The notes below the pieces were generated by a model. The model had not been told where the DNA came from. It worked only from the letters and a program-made list of their open reading frames with translations, and searched no databases. A DNA stretch of 64,000 bases from the NCBI RefSeq assembly GCF_964204865.1, contig NC_135255.1, positions 9,267,135 through 9,331,134 of the forward strand, read 5' to 3'. Shown here piece by piece: positions 1-9,557 of the stretch (position 1 is the first letter of the stretch; the number at the start of each line of letters is the position of its first letter). Position numbers and translations under genes: made by a program. This DNA is from Styela clava (taxonomy: Eukaryota; Chordata; Ascidiacea; Stolidobranchia; Styelidae).

Positions 1-2
1 GC

Positions 3-212
3 CTGAACAGCCTGTTCCAAGCAAACCCAAATTCAAACAGCAGAAATAAAGATAATTTTTTTATTCCATTTGTCAGTAAAAGTATTTCACAAGAATCAAT
101 CGCAATATGTGGACCAAAAGCTTGGAATTCCCTACCCGATGACATCAAAAATTCAAAATCGAACTCAGAATTTCGTTCCAAACTTAAACAATATATATTA
201 TCATCATATTAG
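3..212 (+). pseudogene. C-terminal scrap of a LINE reverse transcriptase
   Basis: The frame starting at base 3 reads open to a TAG at 210-212. It carries the tail motif common at the C-terminus of CR1/L2/Jockey-type LINE ORF2 proteins: a GPKAWNSLPDDIK-like core, then a basic F-R-S-K-L-K-Q-Y segment just before the stop. The ORF2 of the neighbouring LINE ends with the related pattern GVKLWNLLPETIR followed by F-K-C-K-L-K. The fragment runs off the left window edge, so its true length is unknown. It lies on the strand opposite the intact LINE, so it is a separate insertion. What follows the stop is probably its 3' UTR. Confidence 0.75.
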
Positions 213-867
213 CAATTTCCTCTGCTTTGAACATGTTACTGTTTGGAGATTATTTTTTTAAGGTCAGTTCAACACTGAAAGGGAGAGCTGTTGATTATTT
301 GGATTGAATGAACTATCAGGAAACTGTCCTCCTCTTCAGTCACCATAACCCAGCTGACAATTTCAATAACTCCACAGGATACTTCACCCGGATTCAATAT
401 AGAACAATGGACTGAATTAATAACTAGCACACCATTCTAATTTCATTATCATGCGTAATTAGACAACAACAAAAGCACAGCAATTTAGGTTATAGATAGA
501 ATGCTCAAATAGTAGGGAGTAGGGACAATGGTTTTTGTTTGAGTAGCATGCTGTTCAATTTATTTCCATTGTTGCTACCTATCACCGAATCACACTTTTT
601 CTTCTGCTCATCCCAGGATACCATATAATTTTATTATTTTAATTTACATTGGAAAATCCATGACATGGTAAAATGGCTTCTCTTTATAACTTATCATTCC
701 CTATCCCACTGTACCTTTATACCTTTCTAATCTTCTGGCTGAAATGCAACCATAATAGGTTTTGTGGAAATGCTTTTTATTAATTTTTTTTATTTTTTTT
801 TGAAACTTCATTGTTTTTGGCTGAATCCAGAATTTCAAAAAAAACCTTATAATAGTGAGTCATTTGA
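213..867. other. AT-rich spacer, nothing recognised
   Basis: No coding region, tRNA-like box or terminal inverted repeat was seen. The left part may be the 3' UTR of the LINE scrap that ends at 212. The right boundary is the hexamer tail of the next LINE. Confidence 0.5.
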
Positions 868-870
868 TAC

Positions 871-892
871 AGATTCAGATTCAGATTCAGAT
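871..892 (-). repeat. Hexanucleotide array at the LINE 3' end
   Basis: About three and a half copies of AGATTC (plus strand), read as tandem CTGAAT on the LINE strand, lie directly after an AT-rich 3' UTR end. Short tandem repeats at the 3' terminus are the usual end structure of CR1/L2-type elements and mark the junction with flanking DNA. Confidence 0.7.
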
Positions 893-1057
893 ATTTTATT
901 TCGTCATGCAAGAATCAATATGAGGCAAAAGAAAACACAGTAAACTGAAAAAACGAAAAACATTGATTCATTGCAATTGACGCGGGGTCGCGAATAGACT
1001 CAATGAGTCATCTAGTCAGCGACACCTTGGTGCTGTATTAAAGCAGCAAATATAGCA

Positions 1058-1290
1058 ATGAAGCATATAGAACAACAAAAAAGCGAAAATTTATCTTCAG
1101 AAATACACAAATCATTGAAATACAACAATAGATTCGAAATAAAATACACAAATCATGGAAAGACAACAGTGGTTTCGACAACAAAAAAGGAAAAATTATC
1201 TTCAAAAATACAAAAATCATGGAAAGACAACAATAGATCCGAAATAAAATACACAAATCATGGAAAGACAACAATAGATTCGAAATAAAT
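1058..1290. repeat. Imperfect minisatellite in the LINE 3' UTR
   Basis: Four to five degenerate copies of a roughly 40-bp unit are present. The unit contains ACACAAATCATGGAAAGACA followed by ACAATAGATTCGAAATAAAA. Copies begin near 1101, 1141, 1205 and 1246, and one is interrupted by divergent sequence around 1175-1195. The short open frames on both strands here come from the repeat and are not genes. Confidence 0.7.
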
Positions 1291-1717
1291 TTAATTGTAA
1301 ATAACCACACTACAAGAACCGCCAGTACGATTCATTCAGAAGAAGGCTCATTAGCGACATCTGGTGTTTAAGATGCGCATCGATGAATTCAAAACATAAA
1401 ATAATGCTGAGTCATACGACCCAGCACTAAAAAGGACTGAAGTAGCGTCCCAAGCAACTGGGTTGCCGTTTGATAGCAATTATATGTGGAAAGTAGACGA
1501 CGACGAGTTTCCGGCACAGTAAGGTGAAGTACCGGTATGCACTATATAAATTGCACATGAGAAGTTGGCAAAAAATGACATAGTAAAACATGAAACAGCC
1601 AGCAAAACAGGTACAGCATTCAGCTGTCATATAAAAAAAAAATAATGGATACAGCTGTTCAGTAGAGGAACATGGATGGGTACAGGAAACTTACTTATAA
1701 CGGAACAAGTTAGACTG

Positions 1718-4690
1718 CTAGCACCTATAAGCTTCAAGGTATAAAGTTTTCAATTTACATTTAAAAGAATTATAGTTACTTGTACGAATTGTTTCAGGAA
1801 GCAAATTCCATAACTTTACTCCAATGAACTTGATTGAGCGTTGGGTTAGTTTGGTTGAAAAACGATTCAAAAAATATGAGCAACTGGTCGAGGACCTTGT
1901 TCCATATGAGTGAACATCACTCTGCTTCATAAAATAATTAGTGAATGCAGGAGGGAGTTTTTTGTTGTGATGTTGGTGCATTATTTTTAGCACTTCGAAT
2001 TTATGCATATCCACCATTTTAATTATGCGAATACTGTGGTAAATAGGAGTCAGATGAGTGCGATAACCGACATTGGAGATAGCGCGAATTGCTCGATTCT
2101 GCATAATTTCAATATTACGTAATAAATTTTTATCAGCCAAGCCCCATGCAACAATGCCATATTGAATGTGTGACTGAAATAAGGAGTGGTAGATCATACG
2201 TAATGTTGTGAGTGAAGCAAATCGCCGAAGTCTATATAGTATCCCAACTGACTTGGATAGTTTAACAGCCAGTTTGGATATTTGAATGTCCCACTTCATT
2301 TTGTTATCAATATGAATACCCAGATATTTATAGAAATTTACATTTTCAAGTTCTGTGTCATCAATTTGGACTACTAAACCATTTTGTGCTTTACTTTTAG
2401 GTGATATTAACATAGTTTTAGATTTATTTATGTTTATTGTTAATTTGTTTGATCGCATCCAGTTTGCTACTTTAGCAATTTCAGTGTTCACCCTTAATTC
2501 AAGGGCTGCACAGGATTTGTCACTGTCAAGGAGATTGGTATCATCTGCAAATAATTTCGAGAATAATGAAGAAGAATAAGTTATGTCATTAACATATACT
2601 AAAAATAACAATGGACCCAAACAGCTACCTTGTGGAACTCCATGAGTCACTGGTAAGGGAGGAGAACAATAAGAACCTACTTGAACATACTGTGATCGAC
2701 CGCTTAAGTAACTAGAAATGAGTTTATTTGCTATACCCCTAATACCATAATGTTTCAACTTGTAAATCAGGATGTCATGATTTACAGTATCGAAAGCTTT
2801 TTTTAAGTCTAAAAAAGTTGCACTAACATACTCTTTCTTTTCTAGTCTATCATAGATAAATGATGTAGTGTCTAAAATAGCATGCGATGTGGAATGACTG
2901 TTTTGAAAACCGAATTGAGATTTATTTATGACATCATATTTATTGAAAAAACTAGTAAGCCTCTTATGAATCAGTCGTTCAAAAATTTTATCAATCGTTG
3001 AAAGGATTGATATCGGTCTATAATTTGACACGAGTTTTTTATTTCCAGATTTTAGAAGAGGAATTACTCTTGCAATTTTGAGAGAAGAAGGAAATATGCC
3101 GAGAGAGAGTGAGCAATTGAAGAACTCTGTCAGACATGGAGCGATGAGGTCAGCAACTAATTTAAGAAAGCGAGCTGGAATATTATCTGGCCCAACTGTC
3201 TTCCTATCCTTCAAATTTTGAATTTCTACCAACAATTCATTAGAAGTAGTCGGACTCAAAAATATAGACTGGCTCAGAGGATTATGAAGAAGTTGTTTGA
3301 AGTTACCCGAATCATTAGAAAACTTTTCTGAGAGGCTGGACCCTATGGTTGAGAAGTACTCATTAAATTCAGTTGATATCGAAAAGTCATCTTTGGTGAT
3401 ACTGCCATTTTTCAGATAAATTTCCTTAACTTTTTGTCTTGATTTATTATGCGTGTGCGTAATTTGGTTAACTATTTGCCATGTCGATCTCGGGTTGCCT
3501 CTGTTTAGGGCAATAAGGTTTTGGTAATAAATTTGCTTTGCTCTATCTACAGTTCTTGTCAGAACATTCCGATAATTTTTAAAGTACGAGCATTGAGAGC
3601 TGTTACCCCTCAAAAAATGAGATTTGAATAATTTATTTTTGCGTCGAATACAAGTAATCAATCCTTTAGTTAGCCAGGGTTTTAGTCTTATCCTTTTCTG
3701 ACGACGTGAAAGTGGTTGTAAAGGGGCATGTCGATCAATCAAAGAAACAAATGATTGTACAAATTCGTCAAAGACACTGTCAAAGTTTTGTGAATTTAAT
3801 TGAAGTGTGGTGAATTGGTTGTTAAGAATGCCTGTTATATCTGAACGAAAAGTGTCCAGAGAGAATGTGGACATGTCCCTTGACAATACACAATTATTAG
3901 AAGATGTTGGTTTTATGCCATTCAGGCAACACAAAATCGGAAAATGGTCTGTGATATCAGACAGAATGACATAAGAATTGATTTGTGAATTGCCCATATT
4001 AGTGTAGATGTGGTCAATTAACGTTGCTGAAGTACGACTTATTCTAGTGGGCTTTGTTATCAGGGAAGTGGCATTATGCGACATAAGCATGTTAACATAA
4101 TTGGCAACTTGGGTATTAGTAGAAGTTGAAAATAAATTAATATTAAAATCCCCTACAATCAAAAAGTGTTTATGTGCCATTTTGGATAAAGATGTTTCAA
4201 ATGCATCAGTAAAATTTAAAATATCATTGCGAGGATGTTTATATATAACGCCGATTACTAGGTTATTGCAAGTGTTCACCAAACTGACTTCGAACCACAG
4301 ATTTTCGCAGTTAGAATAATTATTAAGGTCAAGCTCTGTAATTTCAGAGTAGGTGATATCATCTCTTATAAATGCACCAACACCACCTGCTTTAGTGGCA
4401 GATGGCGCATGTATGAAGCTGTACCCATCAATAGGTATATTAAAATCATGGTTATCAGATAATTTTGTTTCACTTATTGCAATTATATGTGGAGGTGAAG
4501 AAAAATTGGATAGAAGCGTGGTCAATTCATCTAAATTTTTCATGAGGGATCTGATATTCACATGAAAAATACTTAAGTTTGACAGGGTTTGAATTGAATA
4601 TAAATTTGCAACTTCCACATTGTTGCATGTGACAGAATTATCAAGATGATCTAATTGGAATTCACTATTACTAACACTACTACAAGCCAT
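1718..4690 (-). CDS. LINE ORF2: endonuclease-reverse transcriptase, 990 aa
   Basis: This is the enzyme of target-primed reverse transcription: it nicks the target DNA and copies the element RNA at the nick. The N-terminal endonuclease (about residues 38-255) shows the HVNIRSL start, Glu74 in ISETKL, GDFN at 180-183 and the terminal DHFP with His249. The reverse transcriptase follows (about 495-760), with the RVIPLLKSG and NYRPIS blocks, Asp628 in the FLDLKKAFD motif, the GVPQGSCLGPLLF block at 684-696 and the FADD box at 714-717 (Asp716, Asp717). The C-terminal region ends with GVKLWNLLPETIR and a basic tail. The start is an ATG 135 bp after the ORF1 stop. Length and all catalytic residues are as expected for an active enzyme. 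How ORF2 is translated downstream of ORF1 cannot be told. Confidence 0.93.
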   Translation of the reverse strand: MACSSVSNSEFQLDHLDNSVTCNNVEVANLYSIQTLSNLSIFHVNIRSLMKNLDELTTLLSNFSSPPHIIAISETKLSDNHDFNIPIDGYSFIHAPSATKAGGVGAFIRDDITYSEITELDLNNYSNCENLWFEVSLVNTCNNLVIGVIYKHPRNDILNFTDAFETSLSKMAHKHFLIVGDFNINLFSTSTNTQVANYVNMLMSHNATSLITKPTRISRTSATLIDHIYTNMGNSQINSYVILSDITDHFPILCCLNGIKPTSSNNCVLSRDMSTFSLDTFRSDITGILNNQFTTLQLNSQNFDSVFDEFVQSFVSLIDRHAPLQPLSRRQKRIRLKPWLTKGLITCIRRKNKLFKSHFLRGNSSQCSYFKNYRNVLTRTVDRAKQIYYQNLIALNRGNPRSTWQIVNQITHTHNKSRQKVKEIYLKNGSITKDDFSISTEFNEYFSTIGSSLSEKFSNDSGNFKQLLHNPLSQSIFLSPTTSNELLVEIQNLKDRKTVGPDNIPARFLKLVADLIAPCLTEFFNCSLSLGIFPSSLKIARVIPLLKSGNKKLVSNYRPISILSTIDKIFERLIHKRLTSFFNKYDVINKSQFGFQNSHSTSHAILDTTSFIYDRLEKKEYVSATFLDLKKAFDTVNHDILIYKLKHYGIRGIANKLISSYLSGRSQYVQVGSYCSPPLPVTHGVPQGSCLGPLLFLVYVNDITYSSSLFSKLFADDTNLLDSDKSCAALELRVNTEIAKVANWMRSNKLTININKSKTMLISPKSKAQNGLVVQIDDTELENVNFYKYLGIHIDNKMKWDIQISKLAVKLSKSVGILYRLRRFASLTTLRMIYHSLFQSHIQYGIVAWGLADKNLLRNIEIMQNRAIRAISNVGYRTHLTPIYHSIRIIKMVDMHKFEVLKIMHQHHNKKLPPAFTNYFMKQSDVHSYGTRSSTSCSYFLNRFSTKLTQRSIKFIGVKLWNLLPETIRTSNYNSFKCKLKTLYLEAYRC

Positions 4691-4825
4691 TTAAAAGGGT
4701 GAGAAAAAAAAATTGTAAGGAAAATACAGAATCTAGGAAAGTCAAACATATATAACTATCAATAATTGTATAGACATACAACTGAATTATTATTATTATT
4801 ACGACCAGACATAAAATCAAAAAAC

Positions 4826-5803
4826 CTACTTGATGAATGAAAGGTCATCTTCAGTGACAATAGGGATGGTTTTTGTCATTGAGTTCTTTTTAATGAGTAC
4901 CCTCCCATTGTGCGTCCATAAAAATTTATATCCACAAATGACTTTGAGATCTTTGGCTTTATAAAATAAGTCTTTATTAGTGTCGGTTAAATTTTCCACC
5001 ACAAAAATTTTGGTGGATGATGGTAATTGTGGAAAGTCGGTACGAAAGTTGGCTGTTCTTAGCTGACGACGATTTTTTAAAATATTATGTCTGGTTTTTC
5101 GGTTGACAAACTTTACTATGATCGGTGATGGTTTCTTCTTGTTGTTTTTCGACATCCTGTGGCAGTTCGATATGTCGAATGGTTGAAGTGATACATTGAT
5201 TCGAGCTGCTACTTTCATGATTATGTTTTCGCAGTCTTCATCTGTGGAGTATGGGATGTTGTGAAACTCTAGATTATCTAGTCTAGATCTGCGCTCTTGA
5301 TCTTGCTGGCGTTCGGTCAAGATATCTATTTCTTCTTCAAGATCTTCGACGATAAGTTCGAGTTCGCGAATTTTTTTGTTATTTTTTGCTGTTTTGTTGT
5401 TCAGATCCTTATAGTTTGCACTAAGGTCATCAAATTTTTTTGAAATGAAGTCCTGGCTTCTTTTAATCTCTCCCACTTCATCTTTTATTATACTGAAGGA
5501 GGACAGCTGGGTTTTCACTTCCTTCAGTGAATCATCCAGTGAAGACAAGGACTGCTGGATGCCAGTGCTGGTGGGAGTGGTTAAAGAGACATCTTGAGCA
5601 AGTCTTTCCAGATGTTGTTCAATGATTGCTGGTATTTCTAAACGCAATGTTTTTAATATTGTGCTTTCAAGCACTGTAACCAAATCAGAGATTTTACTCT
5701 CCGACAATTTTGGCACTGTAAAAGTACTACCAGCTTGTCGATCGGTGGGGCTTTTGCGTTTTGGAGGGTCTGGAGGAACATCACAAGATTTTGAAGTTGA
5801 CAT
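4826..5803 (-). CDS. LINE ORF1: RNA-binding chaperone-like protein, 325 aa
   Basis: The position directly upstream of ORF2 on the same strand identifies this as ORF1. Residues 1-30 are polar and rich in Pro and Lys. Residues about 55-165 are largely heptad-like and probably form a coiled coil for multimerisation. Around residue 170 the segment QERRSRLDNLEFHNIP matches the start of the RRM-like core found in L1-type ORF1 proteins, followed by the region with CHRMSKNNKKKPSPIIVKF and a C-terminal basic part. Such proteins coat the element RNA and help the ribonucleoprotein reach DNA. The ATG at 5803 starts the longest open frame. No zinc knuckle is visible. The stop is TAG at 4828-4826. Confidence 0.85.
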   Translation of the reverse strand: MSTSKSCDVPPDPPKRKSPTDRQAGSTFTVPKLSESKISDLVTVLESTILKTLRLEIPAIIEQHLERLAQDVSLTTPTSTGIQQSLSSLDDSLKEVKTQLSSFSIIKDEVGEIKRSQDFISKKFDDLSANYKDLNNKTAKNNKKIRELELIVEDLEEEIDILTERQQDQERRSRLDNLEFHNIPYSTDEDCENIIMKVAARINVSLQPFDISNCHRMSKNNKKKPSPIIVKFVNRKTRHNILKNRRQLRTANFRTDFPQLPSSTKIFVVENLTDTNKDLFYKAKDLKVICGYKFLWTHNGRVLIKKNSMTKTIPIVTEDDLSFIK

Positions 5804-5870
5804 CTTTCCAGATCCTAAACCACAGGTCGTAACTGATGTTTTGAGTTAAAGTTGGTAGGTTTACTCAGAC

Positions 5871-6869
5871 GTTTCAATTATTCATTGCAGAGAAGATATT
5901 ATAGACTATAGTAGAGTAGGTACTCCATTAATATAAGTTCATAAAGCTATATCTGCAAACTTGGACAGCAAACTATCATATTTCGCCAAAACCTGTAGGG
6001 TCACATTTTGGCCAGAACAGCCATAGACCACTTATAACACTGTCGCCCTTGAGTGGTGCATACCATATATGTACACACCCTTTAAACTTGACCATTCCCG
6101 CGTTTTATAGTATGTGGTATCATCACTCAATGGTATTGTACATTCATCCAAATTCTTAATTTTTTTTTTTTAAAAAAAAATTTTATTACTATATTCATAT
6201 GCATTGTGTTTCATGTTGTGTTGTGTCTCTATTTATAGATGTTGTTTTGTCTAACAAACTCCTTTGTACAAACAGTTTTGTACACTCCACCCATATCCCT
6301 GTTACCGCATCCACCCACCCTCCTCGCACAACTGCCTGTATAAAGGACCATATTGTACATATTTGATTTACCCTATTATAATTTATATAAATCAAAGGGG
6401 TGTATGCCGCACATCTGTGTTTTAGACCAATATGGTCTTGTGCATACATCCCGTCTTCAGTATTTATAAGTACTTACTCTTTTATATTGCTTTTACGAGA
6501 CGAATAAACATACATACATACCCGTCAGACAGTACGGTACCCTATATCGGCTTTAGTAAACCGTAAATTTACCGTACCGGTATACTACCTAGAAAGAATT
6601 TCATTCACTTCCTTCTTTTAGTTTTCGTGTTTTTCATCTTACGGAAAACTCTTTAACTTTCGGTTTTTAACCACTTCATCCGTATTTTCTTTCAGTCTTC
6701 TAGTGTTATCCGGTTGTGACAGATGTAAAACGTAAAAACTCGCCATACATGCCATAGAATCAATACATTAGTGTTGAGCACAGACAGAATTCAGAAACAA
6801 AAAAGGACTCAGAGTTTTCAGTACTGCAGTATGGGATCAAGAGTGTGAACATTTTTGTTTGCCCGAAGA
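5871..6869. other. Non-coding spacer with a possible LINE 3' fragment
   Basis: No gene was found. A T-run followed by an A-run (about 6158-6175) forms a perfect AT palindrome. The stretch from about 6180 to 6520 ends in AATAAA and a short CATA array (about 6500-6522), which looks like the 3' end of a truncated retroelement on the plus strand; no coding part is left to prove it. The remainder to 6869 is unremarkable. Confidence 0.35.
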
Positions 6870-6877
6870 CTCAACGG

Positions 6878-7579
6878 GGGGTCTTACTACTTACTGAATA
6901 CAGCGCGAAACACCGCAAAGAGCGCAAAATAGCGCGAAACAGCGCAAAATAGCGCGAAACAGAATGAAACCAGCGCAAAACAGAGGGAAACAGCGCAAAA
7001 CAGGAGACGCAGTCATTACCACCTCCTGCCACGAAAGAACCACGGCGCCTCTCGCCGTGGTTTTATGGCGCTATTTCCGGTATATTTACAAGGTTATGTA
7101 CCGGATTATAGGTTATCATGCAAAATTTTATCTACCTTTTTGGTGCTCCGGAAGTATGTGCAGCAACATGTCGCACAACCTTAATCCGCTACACACACAC
7201 ATACTATTTTCAGGTTGTGCGCTATCTTGATGCACATACTTCCGGAGGTCCCTTTTTACCTAACCCTAACCCTAAAGCCAACCATATCCTTATGGAAAAT
7301 GTTTTAAATTATGGTACCCAAAATGTGTCACCAGCAGGGGCAGACCTGCCATTACAGCATCGGTACAGCATTACTGGCTACATACGTTGGTTTGTGTTTT
7401 TAATTTGCTGCCAAGGCGCCCCGAACTCATCGCAAAATTTTTTTCTGCTTCACGCTGTTTCCCTTTGTTTTGCGCTCTTCCGCGCTGTTTTGCGCTGTTT
7501 CCCCACTGTTTTGCGCCGTTTCCCTCTGTTTTGCGCTCTTTGCGGTGTTTCGCGCTGTATTCAGTAAGTAGTAAGACCG
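6878..7579. mobile_element. Foldback (hAT-like, non-autonomous) element, 702 bp
   Basis: The two ends are long inverted repeats of each other. The left end begins GGGGTCTTACTACTTACTG and continues AATACAGCGCGAAACACCGC; the right end is the reverse complement of the same string, finishing GTAGTAAGACCG. Each arm is over 100 bp and built from degenerate 10-13-bp subrepeats of the type AACAGCGCAAA. The element is flanked by the direct repeat CTCAACGG (6870-6877 and 7580-7587), an 8-bp target duplication as made by hAT-type transposases. No transposase is encoded; open frames inside are repeat-derived. Assignment to hAT rests on the duplication length only. Confidence 0.8.
7142..7251. repeat. Nested palindrome inside the foldback element
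   Basis: Two arms of about 40 bp (7142-7181 and 7212-7251) are imperfect reverse complements sharing CTCCGGAAGTATGTGC and GCACAACCT, around a 30-bp loop. This may be a smaller hairpin MITE that inserted into the larger foldback element. A short run of CCTAAC units follows at about 7258-7275. Confidence 0.65.
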
Positions 7580-7834
7580 CTCAACGGGCTCAATATCCCA
7601 TTTTTGCAGTATTCCCGTATATAGTTATGTGGACCCAGTTTGTTGTAGTTACCGCACCGGTAAGTCATGAATTTGGAAAACATAATGAATAGTCTATATG
7701 TACTCTATTTCAGTGTTTATAAATAGACTAGTTATTTAATGCTCAAATTAGTCAATCTTTTATTTATCTGAAAACATTGTTTTATTCAATATTTTAGTCC
7801 CTAAACTCTAAATACCTGCCAGTAAACCATCAGC

Positions 7835-8929
7835 ATGGCGGCAAAGAAGGTGGTTCCATATAACATGGATGTTAGATTCCTTTGTCTTGATGCGGAATCA
7901 AATACGCATGCACTTCCAGCACTGAAATCTAAAATTGCTGACATTCCCAAGGAAAAAAGAAGTACATTTTTAAATCATAAAGATGAAACTGGGAACCGGC
8001 CACTTTTTTATGCGACAATTGGAAGGTCATGTCGTACCATTGAATTTTTGACATCTGAAGGTGGAGATCCAAATCTACATGATGATGATGGCTACACTCC
8101 TCTTTTTTACGCGACTGGTGAAAAAGATCATTTGGAGACAGCAAAGTGTTTGCTTGAAAATGGTGCAGATCCAAACTTTATACGTCAACCTGATGGCATT
8201 TCTCCAATACTATTTGCTACTTATTTTAAAAAGCCACACATTGTCAAATTGTTATGGCAATATGGTGGGAATCCAAGAATTCCTTCGACGGAAGGAAGAG
8301 TTGCTCTCAATGTTGCAGTAATGAATGGAAGTAAAGAGTGTAAATCATTGCTTTGTGATATGGTTCGATGTTTAGATCTGAAAGAGGAGAAAAGGGGAGC
8401 GGTGTGTGCGAATTGTAGTTCTTCAGTAGAGAAGCTGAAACGCTGTGGAAAATGCAGTGCGAAATTGTACTGCAGCAAAAACTGTCAAATAGCAGACTGG
8501 AAACGAGGTCATAGACAAAGTTGTAAGGGATTTTTGATTGCTAAGGTCGAAGTTGATTCTCTAAAAGATCAGGAGTGGATGTTTACACTTTCTAAAAAAC
8601 TTGGAGCATCTTGTCCTCCATCAGAGGGAAAAGACTTCAAAACAGATGTTTCTCATCATGTGGGAAAACAATTCATCGTAAGAGTGCACATAGCTGAAGT
8701 TCTTAATAATATATCCGATCGAGATAAATTGATCATGGTATATTGTGAAGATCGTTGTCGCACGTATTGGATAAGTGAAGAAGGTGATAAGGAAACTTAT
8801 GAAAAAATGGAACAAATATTACGTGCAAATGAAAGTAAAAATTATGGCCATTTTTGGGCTGAAATTCATTCTTATAAAGATCCATCGATTAAAATATTCT
8901 TTGATCGACCATCTGCACAGAGTTGGTGA
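7835..8929 (+). CDS. Ankyrin-repeat and MYND zinc-finger protein, 364 aa
   Basis: One uninterrupted frame starts at ATG 7835 and ends at TGA 8927-8929. Ankyrin-type repeats occupy about residues 50-180, with repeat starts near NRPLFYAT (54), DGYTPLFYAT (85), DGISPILFAT (120) and EGRVALNVAV (153). A MYND zinc finger follows at 191-230 with all eight ligands: Cys191, Cys194, Cys204, Cys207, Cys213, Cys217, His226 and Cys230. The last 130 residues match nothing I recognise. MYND fingers bind proline-rich peptides, so an adaptor role in cytoplasm or nucleus is likely. Unlike vertebrate ANKMY2, where the finger is near the C-terminus, here it is central, so orthology is not claimed. A splice-acceptor-like TTTTAG at about 7792-7797 could belong to a 5' UTR intron or a trans-splice site. 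Confidence 0.88.
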   Translation: MAAKKVVPYNMDVRFLCLDAESNTHALPALKSKIADIPKEKRSTFLNHKDETGNRPLFYATIGRSCRTIEFLTSEGGDPNLHDDDGYTPLFYATGEKDHLETAKCLLENGADPNFIRQPDGISPILFATYFKKPHIVKLLWQYGGNPRIPSTEGRVALNVAVMNGSKECKSLLCDMVRCLDLKEEKRGAVCANCSSSVEKLKRCGKCSAKLYCSKNCQIADWKRGHRQSCKGFLIAKVEVDSLKDQEWMFTLSKKLGASCPPSEGKDFKTDVSHHVGKQFIVRVHIAEVLNNISDRDKLIMVYCEDRCRTYWISEEGDKETYEKMEQILRANESKNYGHFWAEIHSYKDPSIKIFFDRPSAQSW

Positions 8930-9557
8930 ATAACAATGATATGATTTTTATATCCATCTCAAGAAGCTGAAATTAATAAGACTGGATTCATCATAAGACT
9001 TTGGCATATGTTAGAAAAACGTTTACCGCCAGTCCCTCTTTAATCTATCCAGTAACGCAGTCACACATCATGTTTTACTGATTCTAATGGTTGTATGCCA
9101 TGCGCCCATCGCAATGAACCAACAGTTTCAACATCCTGTATAAACTTCTTGATTTGCTTTTTGCTGTGTTTGCTTTCAATACTATTTTATTATTTCATAT
9201 GTAAATAAAATAGCTTTTAGTAATGAACAGTTATTTGTGGGCTATAAAGAATTCAATGAATAGTTTCATCTAATTTTTCTGTGTAACAGGAATTTGTAGC
9301 ATTAATATGTTATAGATAATTGATCAATACTTTGTTTACTTAAGGTCCTATCACTGAGGCTAAGTATATTGTGTTTTCCAAACGAAAAAATATCAGTGAA
9401 AAATGGTATATTCATCTTTTCTATTGATTGAACAAAATCTAAGAATAAAATTAAAAAAAATTGTTTTGTAATTATTGTTTCATAAGCATGTAATTAGGCT
9501 TTTGGTTTAGGTGAATTTTGTACTGTAACATTTGTAATTCATTACAAGTGATAAAAT
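8930..9557. other. Gap between the ankyrin-MYND gene and RBFA, with poly(A) signal
   Basis: An AATAAA at 9204-9209, about 275 bp after the stop of the ankyrin-MYND gene, is its probable polyadenylation signal. The rest is AT-rich and must hold the RBFA promoter, but no specific element was recognised. Confidence 0.5.

Larger units (their letters stand above)
868..5870 (-). mobile_element. Apparently full-length two-ORF LINE (CR1/L2-like group)
   Basis: On the minus strand the order is a 5' UTR (about 5804-5870, edge uncertain), ORF1 (5803-4826), a 135-bp gap, ORF2 (4690-1718), a roughly 850-bp 3' UTR and a short hexanucleotide array at 892-871. An ORF2 with apurinic endonuclease plus reverse transcriptase, an ORF1 with coiled coil and RRM-like parts, and a microsatellite 3' end instead of poly(A) are typical of CR1/L2-type clades; the exact clade is inferred. 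Both ORFs are free of stops and frameshifts, so the insertion is recent or selected. I could not identify a convincing target-site duplication, and the 5' end is a guess. Confidence 0.85.

Noticed and set aside
1038-1310. Overlapping open frames on both strands
   Set aside because: They arise from the 40-bp tandem repeat in the LINE 3' UTR.
7256-7276. Telomere-like CCCTAA run
   Set aside because: Only two to three units inside a transposon; far too short to be telomeric.
7118-7567. 149-residue frame
   Set aside because: It lies within the foldback element and consists of its repeats.
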